Shown: positions 6,995-11,993 of the stretch, in pieces
Layout: each line of letters opens with the position of its first letter
Numbering within the stretch: position 1 is the stretch's first letter
DNA from: Chlamydiales bacterium
GTDB taxonomy: Bacteria; Chlamydiota; Chlamydiia; Chlamydiales; JACKPQ01
Assembly: GCA_024233435.1 (NCBI GenBank)
Contig: JACKPQ010000008.1
Span: 1-11,993, forward strand
Direction: 5' to 3'
Length of the DNA stretch: 11,993 nt
The notes under the pieces: generated by a model
What the model saw: only the letters and a program-made list of their open reading frames with translations
Told to the model about the DNA's origin: nothing
The model's database searches: none
Made by a program: the position numbers and the translations under genes

Positions 6995-7896
6995 GACAGT
7001 AGCCTTTTTCGAGCCCGGCGCTTTTTAGTTGGGGGTTTTTTGTTGCGTGCATAGACAATCTCATGGAGATTTTCTATTGCCAGGAAAGCATTAGGATCTT
7101 CGCGGAGGACAATTTCTTTAAGCTCTGCTAAATCTAGGCGCTCAACAATAACACTTAAAATTTCACGATCTTCCCCGGAATAGCCTCCTCGTCCGTAAAG
7201 CACCGTCAAACCTAATCCAAGCTCTTCAGTGATGACCTTGCTGACCACCTTTGGAATGCATGTGATGATTGTGACAGATTTCATCTCATCGAGACCGACA
7301 ATCACTAAATCCATCATCTTAAAAGCGACAATATAGGTGAGTAGCGAATCTAAAGCGATTTCCCAATCGCGAAAAATAAGCCCGTAAGCTGCAAAAATAA
7401 AGACATTGATAAATAGCACCACTTGGCCAACTGTAAAGCCCCGTTTGCGATTGAGGATAATGGCCATAATTTCTGTGCCATCAAGGCAACCGCCGTGGCG
7501 GATGATCATGCCAGCGCCAATGCCCAAAATACCACCACCAATGACAATCACTTCAAATGAGCCGCCAGTGAATGGCGGTGCCCATTGCAAGGCAAATAAG
7601 AACAGAGCAAAAAACAAAATGGCTGAGAGCATATACAGGACAAAGTTTTTGCGAATATGTTTATAAGCCAAATAAATGAAAGGTAGGTTTAACACGATCA
7701 GAGCAACGGATAGGATTTTGTCTCCGAATAAGCGCGCAAGGATCAAAGAAATACCGATGATGCCCCCATCAATCAGTTCATTAGGGAAAAGAAAAATGCG
7801 AATGGAAAGTGCTGCTAAAAAAGCGCCAATGGCAATCCATAGAAATGCCATCGTAAGTTGAATTGGTGTTTTCGATGTAATTTGCGAATGAGCCAT
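6991..7896 (-). CDS. YitT-family membrane protein (DUF161 + DUF2179)
   Basis: A 301-residue inner-membrane protein of the YitT family, whose function is not firmly established. About five to six hydrophobic segments are visible, roughly at residues 15-37, 42-57, 60-80, 85-105, 115-135 and 155-175. The conserved family pieces are LFPNELIDGGIIGISLIL early, GGGILGIGAGMIIRHGGCLDGTEIMAI in the middle, and the cytoplasmic DUF2179 domain (~residues 210-285) with SVTIITCIP and GRGGYSGEDREILSVIV. The last ~17 residues form an unusual Lys/Arg-rich tail. The ATG at 7896 follows GAAAGAG, a weak ribosome site, and a TAGACA-17-TATAAG promoter candidate. It lies 44 nt downstream of tRNA-Asp, so read-through from the tRNAs is also possible. 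Its stop overlaps that of rfbA. Confidence 0.9.
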   Translation of the reverse strand: MAHSQITSKTPIQLTMAFLWIAIGAFLAALSIRIFLFPNELIDGGIIGISLILARLFGDKILSVALIVLNLPFIYLAYKHIRKNFVLYMLSAILFFALFLFALQWAPPFTGGSFEVIVIGGGILGIGAGMIIRHGGCLDGTEIMAIILNRKRGFTVGQVVLFINVFIFAAYGLIFRDWEIALDSLLTYIVAFKMMDLVIVGLDEMKSVTIITCIPKVVSKVITEELGLGLTVLYGRGGYSGEDREILSVIVERLDLAELKEIVLREDPNAFLAIENLHEIVYARNKKPPTKKRRARKRLLS

Positions 7897-7903
7897 GCTC
7901 TTT

Positions 7904-7932
7904 CTTATACATGATTAATAAGATTTTGTCTA
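7904..7932 (-). promoter_or_regulatory. Candidate promoter of the yitT-family gene
   Basis: Reading the minus strand, TAGACA (7932-7927) and TATAAG (7909-7904) are separated by exactly 17 bases, a good sigma70-like match. Only 7 bases lie between the -10 box and the ATG at 7896, so the transcript would be leaderless or nearly so. The -35 box begins 8 nt beyond the 3' end of tRNA-Asp. Confidence 0.45.
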
Positions 7933-7939
7933 TAGGAAT

Positions 7940-8013
7940 CGCGGGAGACGGGACTCGAACCCGCAACTTCTAGCGTGACAGGCTAGTGCTCTAACCAGTT
8001 GAACTACTCCCGC
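7940..8013 (-). tRNA. tRNA-Asp (GUC)
   Basis: A complete 74-nt cloverleaf on the minus strand. The acceptor stem pairs GCGGGAG with CTCCCGC, the discriminator is G as usual for Asp, the D stem is GTTC/GAGC, and the anticodon stem CTAGC/GCTAG encloses CTGTCAC with anticodon GTC. The T arm has the TTCGAGT loop. The 3' CCA is not encoded. It lies 40 nt downstream of tRNA-Val and probably shares its transcript. Confidence 0.97.
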
Positions 8014-8032
8014 AAAAGAGAATGGAGATTGC

Positions 8033-8038
8033 AGTATA
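8033..8038 (-). promoter_or_regulatory. Possible -10 box for tRNA-Asp between the two tRNAs
   Basis: TATACT on the minus strand (8038-8033) is a five-of-six match to TATAAT in the 40-nt spacer between tRNA-Val and tRNA-Asp. A weak TTGCGC -35 box 18 nt upstream would lie in the 3' end of tRNA-Val. It could give tRNA-Asp its own start, but co-transcription with tRNA-Val is as likely. Confidence 0.25.
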
Positions 8039-8053
8039 CCGCAAAACTTGCTA

Positions 8054-8126
8054 TGGGCGCAACAGGATTCGAACCTATGACCGCCTGTGTGTAAAACAGG
8101 TGCTCTACCAACTGAGCTATACGCCC
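8054..8126 (-). tRNA. tRNA-Val (UAC)
   Basis: A complete 73-nt cloverleaf on the minus strand. GGGCGTA pairs with TGCGCCC in the acceptor stem, the discriminator is A, the D stem is GCTC/GAGC, the anticodon stem CCTGT/ACAGG encloses TTTACAC with anticodon TAC, and the T arm is ATAGG/CCTGT with loop TTCGAAT. No CCA is encoded. It is the first gene of the Val-Asp-yitT group. Confidence 0.97.
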
Positions 8127-8142
8127 GATCATATACTTTACG

Positions 8143-8172
8143 AAGATACACGTTTTCGCTATTTTCCTTCAA
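8143..8172 (-). promoter_or_regulatory. Candidate promoter of the tRNA-Val/tRNA-Asp pair
   Basis: On the minus strand TTGAAG (8172-8167) and TATCTT (8148-8143) are separated by 18 bases. Transcription would start near 8136, about ten bases before tRNA-Val. The element lies in the 68-nt divergent gap shared with the lipoprotein gene. No clear forward promoter for that gene is seen. Confidence 0.35.
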
Positions 8173-8194
8173 GTCTTTGTGTTAACATGTGAGT

Positions 8195-8566
8195 ATGAAA
8201 AAATTTCTTGTCGCCACTCTTTTGCTCATTGCATGCACTCCCTCTTCCTATGATGGGTTTCGTCGAGAAGGGGAAGGATTAGCCTACGCTTTAGCAAAGG
8301 ATTTAGAAAAAATCGAAACCCTTGAAGATTTAAAGCACGTGGAAGGGCGTATCAAGAAAAAACTCGATAAACTAACCGATCTCATGATTGCCTTTGAGCG
8401 GTTTAATCAAGGCCGAATGGGCGATAATGTCCCAGAGGGAAACACCTTTATTTCAGACAAACTCAAATCGCAGATGCATCGCATCTATGCCATAGAAGGT
8501 GGCAAAGAGACTTTTGAGGCAATAGCCGCAGAGAGCCTTCAAAAAATCCAGCTCAATTTACATTAA
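8195..8566 (+). CDS. Small predicted lipoprotein of unknown function
   Basis: I do not recognise a family. From the ATG at 8195 it has 123 residues. It opens with a textbook lipoprotein signal: KK, a hydrophobic core FLVATLLL, then the lipobox L11-I12-A13-C14. Cleavage before C14 would leave a ~110-residue lipid-anchored protein. TPSS follows the cysteine, without the Asp at +2 that marks inner-membrane retention in E. coli, so outer-membrane location is possible. The mature part is highly charged and mostly helix-like, with a Lys/Glu/Leu-rich stretch (~residues 40-70). A GTG at 8189 would add two residues; the ATG gives the more typical MKK start. It is divergent from tRNA-Val and its 3' end overlaps surE by 14 nt on the opposite strand. 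Confidence 0.75.
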   Translation: MKKFLVATLLLIACTPSSYDGFRREGEGLAYALAKDLEKIETLEDLKHVEGRIKKKLDKLTDLMIAFERFNQGRMGDNVPEGNTFISDKLKSQMHRIYAIEGGKETFEAIAAESLQKIQLNLH

Positions 8567-9305
8567 ATTTACTTTCAAAGATTGACTTGTGCTCGTCGAG
8601 ATGGGCGTGGTGCGTTAAATTAAAGATGCGGATGGGTGCAGCTGTAATAAAACCTTCTTTTAAGAGGGCAACTTCCCCATCGGGATGCTCGCCTTCATAG
8701 AGTGGAGCGCCTTCAAGAATATAAGTGTCCTCATCGACTTGCACAGCTCTTTTCGACCAGTGGCCGCCTCCTTGGCGAGCAAAGCGATAGCCCTTCGGCG
8801 CGTTTTGTGGAAAATTGACATTAAGAAGCGTATGTTCAGGCAGGGGGTGCTCAATGATGTGCTTAGTAATTGCGCGTGCGTGCTCGACAAAAAGCTCATA
8901 ATTGGGCTCATGGTAGTTTGTGCATGAAAAAGCAATTCCGGGGATGTTGGCAAAAAGCCCTTCAATAACAGCGCCAACCGTACCACTAGACAACACATAC
9001 CGGCCCGTATTGGCTCCGCGGTTGATTCCAGAGACAATCAGATCCGGTTTTTTGATATGGTCCATATGCAGCATATAACTGATGCAGTCTGCCGGAGTGC
9101 CATGAACTTTAAATGCTGGTGTCGCGCAAGGGAAGCTGTGCTTGATAACCTTGATAGGCGCAAATGGGGTAAATGCCACGCCAACACCTGATTGCTCCGT
9201 TGCAGGCGCTGCAATGGAGATATTGCCAAGAGGTCGCATTGCCTCGATTAAAAACTTAAGACCAACAGCATCGATGCCATCGTCATTCGTGATGAGAATA
9301 TGCAC
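8553..9305 (-). CDS. surE: 5'/3'-nucleotidase SurE
   Basis: Metal-dependent phosphatase acting on nucleoside 5'- and 3'-monophosphates; in many bacteria it aids stationary-phase survival. With the GTG at 9305 the protein has 250 residues, the usual length, and begins VHILITNDDGIDAVGL. The metal ligands then fall at D8, D9, S39 (EQSGVG) and N95 (SGINRGANTG), the same numbers as in the well-studied Thermotoga enzyme, which supports this start. GGAGG (9314-9310) lies 4 nt upstream. SSGTVGAVIEG and NVNFP are further family motifs. An earlier ATG at 9362 would add 19 residues unrelated to SurE that merely reflect the putP frame. surE overlaps the end of putP by 23 nt and is the last gene of the ttcA-putP-surE group. 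Confidence 0.94.
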   Translation of the reverse strand: MHILITNDDGIDAVGLKFLIEAMRPLGNISIAAPATEQSGVGVAFTPFAPIKVIKHSFPCATPAFKVHGTPADCISYMLHMDHIKKPDLIVSGINRGANTGRYVLSSGTVGAVIEGLFANIPGIAFSCTNYHEPNYELFVEHARAITKHIIEHPLPEHTLLNVNFPQNAPKGYRFARQGGGHWSKRAVQVDEDTYILEGAPLYEGEHPDGEVALLKEGFITAAPIRIFNLTHHAHLDEHKSIFESKFNVN

Positions 9306-10698
9306 GTGTCCTCCATGATACGAGATAAAGCGCGGCAAAGCTTGCCGCAAAACCGATGACAAGCGTGGGAATTTCGCTATTTGTTAAAGGCCACAAGGCC
9401 GCTACCGTTCCGCCCACAACAATGCCTGCAAAAGCGCCATATTTGTTAATTTTTTTGCTGAAAAGAGCTGCAATAAGCAATGGTCCAAACGATGAGCCCA
9501 AGCCTGACCAGGCATAAAAAACAAGCCCATAAATTGTTGAGATGCGCATTGTAGCGATAGCATAAGCAGCAAGTGCTATAAGGACAACAAACAAGCGAGA
9601 GATGCGCACAAGTTGCTCTGAGGAAGCATCTTTTTTAAAGCAGCGTTTATAAAAATCTTCTGTAAGGCTAGTCGCTAGCACTAGAATCTGCGAGTCAAGT
9701 GTAGAGATGGTTGCAGCGAGGACTGCGCAGAGCATGAGTCCTGCAAAAAATGGATGGAAGAGCAAATCAAGCATTTTAACAAAAATAAGCTCATTGTCTC
9801 CTAGAGCATTTGAAAATAGCGCAACTCCGATCAGGCCGATCAATACCGCGCCTCCAAAAGTTAGAATTTGCCAAGTGACGCCGACATATTTGGCTTTGTG
9901 CATATTTTTCACATCGTTAATACCCATAAACTTGGTGATGATGTGCGGCTGACCAAAGTAACCAAGCCCCCACCCTGTAAAAGCAAAAAAGATTGCCAAA
10001 AGCGTTGATCCACTCCAGTTGGGGATGAGCTCCGTTGATAGGTTAGCTTTTATAAGAGCGGTGTCAATGCCGTGGAATCCTCCGACAAATTGCAATGCAT
10101 AAAGCGGTACGCCCACAATCACAGCAAGCAAGAAAAGGGCTTGAAACGAATCGGTCCATGCAAGAGTGATATAGCCGCCGGCAAACAAATAGGGGACGAT
10201 GATGGCAAGTCCGATGAAAGCTGCCAGTGGGTAGGGCAGGCCTAAAATCGACTGCAGCAAAAGCCCCAGTCCAACAACTCCAGCTGAAATGTAAATGGTA
10301 TAAAACATCAGCAACATGCCCGCTGTGAGCAGGCGCATGATGCCAGATGTGTCTGCATAGCGGCTCTCAAAAAACGATGAGAAGGTCATGCTGTTGTATT
10401 TTTCAGTTGCAAAACGCACGCGCGGTGCGATCAAGTGCCAGTTGAGAAACATAAAAAAGACAAGGCCAATTGCCATCCAAGAGTTAAAAACACCCTTTGT
10501 GAAGATCATCGCAGGCAACCCCATGAAAAGCCAAGAGCTTGCATCGCTAGCGTGAGCTGCAAAAGCTGTTAGCAGAAAATTCATCCTGCGACCGCCGAGC
10601 ATATAGTCAGTAGCTGTATTCTTACGCTTTTTTGACCAAAAGGCGATTGTAAGCAAAAGGGCAAAGTAAATAAAAACAGAAGCAATTTGCGTATTCAT
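9283..10698 (-). CDS. putP: Sodium/proline symporter (SSS family)
   Basis: Imports proline with sodium across the inner membrane. The 471 residues carry about twelve to thirteen hydrophobic segments. The family start DYMLGGRRMNFLLTAFAAHASDASSWLFMGLP aligns with E. coli PutP, with D52 at the position of the sodium-linked D55. Other matches are AWTDSFQA (second conserved Asp), GWGLGYFGQPHI, and AATISTLDSQILVLAT containing the ST pair of the second sodium site. Other SSS substrates cannot be excluded, but GYFGQPHI and SDxSxW point to the proline branch. Proline import suits an amino-acid-dependent intracellular bacterium. The start lies one base after the ttcA stop and the end overlaps surE by 23 nt, implying a shared transcript. 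The substrate is family knowledge; regulation is not visible. Confidence 0.9.
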   Translation of the reverse strand: MNTQIASVFIYFALLLTIAFWSKKRKNTATDYMLGGRRMNFLLTAFAAHASDASSWLFMGLPAMIFTKGVFNSWMAIGLVFFMFLNWHLIAPRVRFATEKYNSMTFSSFFESRYADTSGIMRLLTAGMLLMFYTIYISAGVVGLGLLLQSILGLPYPLAAFIGLAIIVPYLFAGGYITLAWTDSFQALFLLAVIVGVPLYALQFVGGFHGIDTALIKANLSTELIPNWSGSTLLAIFFAFTGWGLGYFGQPHIITKFMGINDVKNMHKAKYVGVTWQILTFGGAVLIGLIGVALFSNALGDNELIFVKMLDLLFHPFFAGLMLCAVLAATISTLDSQILVLATSLTEDFYKRCFKKDASSEQLVRISRLFVVLIALAAYAIATMRISTIYGLVFYAWSGLGSSFGPLLIAALFSKKINKYGAFAGIVVGGTVAALWPLTNSEIPTLVIGFAASFAALYLVSWRTRAYSHHE

Positions 10699-10699
10699 A

Positions 10700-11410
10700 T
10701 TATGGCCTCAAAGCTTTATCAGAGCCATGCTCAATACTGAGTTTTGCCAAATGGGCTCTCGCATTTGGAAAGATCTCTTCCATACTCTTAAGCAAGTCGT
10801 CGACTTTTTTGCGTCGTGAGTTTTGGCCTACTGGGCATTGGCAGGTGATGCGAGCAAAGCCTTCTTGTTTAGCAAAAGATCGGATTTCATCTTCTGAAAC
10901 ATAAATGAGAGGGCGAATAATTGTCACCCCATAGTTTACCATAGGCACCTTTGGCAAGTTAGCTGCAAATTCACCCTTATGAAGAGCATTCATCAAAAGT
11001 GTTTGCACACTATCATCTCTGTGATGCCCAAATGCAACTACGTCAACACCAGCATCTTTAGCAGCGTCAAAAATTAACTTACGTCGAATGCGAGAGCAGC
11101 TATAGCACTCTAATTGATCAAGCGTTTGGTTGGATTCAAGGATATGCAGCGAAACATCCATCTTCTCACACAGGGTCTTCAAAAAATCACTTGTTACAGA
11201 GGGGCCGCAAGAAAAAGCTCCCCGCACATGGAAGCCCACCAGTTCAAACGGCTCAAATCCGCACCCAGATAACCGCTTTAGCATATGCAAGAGCGTTAGA
11301 CTATCCTTACCACCGCTCAGGGCAACGCCAACACGGCTCACTCCATCAAGAAGCTTATGCTCATGGATGGCCTTACGGCATAGACTTTCTATTTTTTTTT
11401 CGATACTCAT
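10700..11410 (-). CDS. ttcA: TtcA-like PP-loop tRNA 2-thiolation enzyme
   Basis: An ATP-pyrophosphatase of the TtcA/TtuA group, which adenylates a tRNA base and inserts sulfur; E. coli TtcA makes 2-thiocytidine at position 32. From the ATG at 11410 it has 236 residues, shorter than the 311 of E. coli. The PP-loop is SGGKDS at residues 32-37. CYSC gives C102-x2-C105, followed by SRIRRKLI, and GHHRDDSVQTL (128-138) is strongly TtcA-like. C190 or C192 in TCQCPVGQ would supply the third ligand of the Fe-S cluster. Missing length lies mainly at the termini. An ATG at 11437 would add nine residues; frames further upstream belong to the opposite gene. A TTTAAC-17-TACAAT promoter candidate ends 7 nt before the ATG. 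C32 versus another target base is uncertain. Confidence 0.85.
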   Translation of the reverse strand: MSIEKKIESLCRKAIHEHKLLDGVSRVGVALSGGKDSLTLLHMLKRLSGCGFEPFELVGFHVRGAFSCGPSVTSDFLKTLCEKMDVSLHILESNQTLDQLECYSCSRIRRKLIFDAAKDAGVDVVAFGHHRDDSVQTLLMNALHKGEFAANLPKVPMVNYGVTIIRPLIYVSEDEIRSFAKQEGFARITCQCPVGQNSRRKKVDDLLKSMEEIFPNARAHLAKLSIEHGSDKALRP

Positions 11411-11417
11411 TCTAGCG

Positions 11418-11448
11418 ATTGTACCAAAATGCTTCATTCTGTTAAACT
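11418..11448. promoter_or_regulatory. Overlapping face-to-face promoter candidates for ttcA and the SEC-C gene
   Basis: Minus strand: TTTAAC (11446-11441), 17-base spacer, TACAAT (11423-11418), driving ttcA. Plus strand: TTGTAC (11419-11424), 18-base spacer, TAAACT (11443-11448), driving the SEC-C gene. Each -35 box overlaps the -10 box of the opposite promoter, so both could not be occupied at once. Predicted starts fall 0-4 nt before each ATG. Confidence 0.4.
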
Positions 11449-11458
11449 GGCTATCACT

Positions 11459-11719
11459 ATGACAAAAATTGGACGCAACGACCCATGTCCATGTGGGTCT
11501 GGCAAAAAATACAAAAAATGCTGTGCCACAAAGGCCCTTGGTCCCCGCCAAGTGACCGTGCAATCTGCTGGCAATATGATGGGCCGCATTTCATCCCTTT
11601 CGCAGGGGCTTGGCAGTGCATCTTTAAGCGGGCGTATTAAACCACTATCTGATCGCGTTTCACAAGGTGGTAAAGATATAGGCGCTAGCGAAGTATTAAA
11701 AAAAGACAAAGAGGATTGA
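11459..11719 (+). CDS. SEC-C motif small protein
   Basis: An 86-residue protein starting MTKIGRNDPCPCGSGKKYKKCC, a complete SEC-C zinc motif: three Cys of the CxCx8CC pattern plus the last Cys. In SecA this motif binds zinc and SecB; as a stand-alone domain it occurs in many small bacterial proteins of uncertain role. After residue ~22 there is only a Gly/Ser/Lys-rich, probably flexible tail without a recognisable domain. The ATG at 11459 puts the motif at the N-terminus, as usual for such proteins; an in-frame ATG at 11429 would add ten residues and would lie within the promoter candidate. No Shine-Dalgarno is seen. It is divergent from ttcA and upstream of tRNA-Thr. A role in protein export or ribosome contact is only a guess. 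Confidence 0.82.
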   Translation: MTKIGRNDPCPCGSGKKYKKCCATKALGPRQVTVQSAGNMMGRISSLSQGLGSASLSGRIKPLSDRVSQGGKDIGASEVLKKDKED

Positions 11720-11755
11720 TCCAAATATCCTCAAATGATAAGCTGTAGCTTTCGT

Positions 11756-11828
11756 GCTGGAGTAGCTCAATTGGTAGAGCACCCGACTTGTAATCGGACG
11801 GTTGAGGGTTCAAGTCCTTTCTCCAGCA
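11756..11828 (+). tRNA. tRNA-Thr (UGU)
   Basis: A 73-nt cloverleaf. GCTGGAG pairs with CTCCAGC, the discriminator is A, the D arm is GCTC/GAGC, the anticodon loop is CTTGTAA with anticodon TGT, and the T loop is TTCAAGT. The first anticodon-stem pair (27-43) is a C-A mismatch, and the T stem holds two G-U pairs (49-65, 51-63). CCA is not encoded. tRNA-Tyr follows after 12 nt. Confidence 0.95.
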
Positions 11829-11840
11829 CATTTTTTTTTC

Positions 11841-11922
11841 GGGGGTGTCGCATAGCGGCTATTGCAAGGGACTGTAAATCCCTCGACTTCGGTCATCGTG
11901 TGTTCGAGTCACACCGCCCCCA
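11841..11922 (+). tRNA. tRNA-Tyr (GUA)
   Basis: An 82-nt class II tRNA with a long variable arm. GGGGGTG pairs with CGCCCCC (one T-G), the discriminator is A, the anticodon stem AGGGA/TCCCT encloses CTGTAAA with anticodon GTA, and the T arm is GTGTG/CACAC with loop TTCGAGT. CCA is not encoded. Being 12 nt from tRNA-Thr, it is probably on the same transcript. The remaining bases to the window end show no further gene. Confidence 0.96.
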
Positions 11923-11993
11923 TTCGGGAAAGCTGTTTGAGGTTGCGTTTTTTTTCGCGTCTTGTCCCAAACACTCCTAGCCAAGCCTGTTCA

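Noticed and set aside
7000..7036. Terminator between rfbA and yitT
   Set aside because: GC-rich and T-rich stretches are present, but the best stem is only 3-4 bp, and the region codes for the YitT basic tail.
7930..8172. Minus-strand open frame of 80 codons across the two tRNAs
   Set aside because: It is the translated shadow of two complete tRNA cloverleaves.
9306..9362. Upstream extension of SurE to an ATG at 9362
   Set aside because: The extra 19 residues are unlike SurE; the GTG at 9305 has a GGAGG and reproduces the family's ligand numbering.
11411..11563. N-terminal extension of the TtcA-like protein to 11563
   Set aside because: It runs antisense through the SEC-C motif codons and shows no TtcA similarity.
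11711..11732. Hairpin GAGGAT/ATCCTC after the SEC-C gene as a terminator
   Set aside because: The stem is perfect for 6 bp, but the loop is 10 nt and no T-run follows, so it is not a convincing intrinsic terminator; the tRNAs may be co-transcribed.
11735..11980. Plus-strand open frame of 81 codons across tRNA-Thr and tRNA-Tyr
   Set aside because: It is a chance frame through two tRNA genes.

Overview
This 12 kb window is gene-dense bacterial DNA of moderate G+C. It most likely comes from the phylum Chlamydiota, and probably from a Parachlamydia/Waddlia/Simkania-type relative rather than Chlamydia itself. The reasons are the run rpe ... efp-accB-accC, which from memory is the chlamydial order (CT121-CT124 in C. 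trachomatis), an Rpe whose C-terminus ends in the chlamydial-looking YLFE(G/A)D pattern, and an EF-P resembling the divergent chlamydial EF-P1 paralogue. This is recalled similarity, not a database search. No stretch over 300 bases lacks a gene, and no IS element, CRISPR array or phage gene is visible.

Layout. (1) Positions 93-6994, plus strand: eight tightly packed genes that look like one operon. They are an unrecognised 487-residue protein, rpe, a YvcK/CofD-like UDP-sugar-binding protein, a HAD phosphatase, efp, accB, accC and rfbA. Neighbours overlap by 4 to 29 nt or lie 2-5 nt apart. (2) Positions 6991-8126, minus strand: tRNA-Val(UAC), tRNA-Asp(GUC) and a YitT-family membrane protein that converges on rfbA with overlapping stop codons. 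(3) Positions 8195-8566, plus strand: a small lipoprotein of unknown role. (4) Positions 8553-11410, minus strand: ttcA-like, putP and surE, closely coupled. (5) Positions 11459-11922, plus strand: an 86-residue SEC-C zinc-motif protein, then tRNA-Thr(UGU) and tRNA-Tyr(GUA). That tRNA pair opens the thrU-tyrU-glyT-thrT-tufB operon of E. coli, so a tuf gene may lie beyond the window.

How the genes work together. Most are housekeeping: pentose-phosphate interconversion (rpe), control of carbon flux and envelope precursors (yvcK), translation of polyproline motifs (efp), the biotin carboxyl carrier and biotin carboxylase of acetyl-CoA carboxylase (accB, accC), dTDP-glucose synthesis for surface sugars (rfbA), tRNA thiolation (ttcA), sodium-coupled proline import (putP) and nucleotide salvage (surE). 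I see no clearly new defence or mobile system. The points most worth a second look are the uncharacterised first gene, the EF-P with arginine in place of the usually modified lysine, the insertion of yvcK-HAD into a chlamydial gene run, the face-to-face promoter candidates between ttcA and the SEC-C gene, and several promoters lying so close to start codons that leaderless transcripts are possible.
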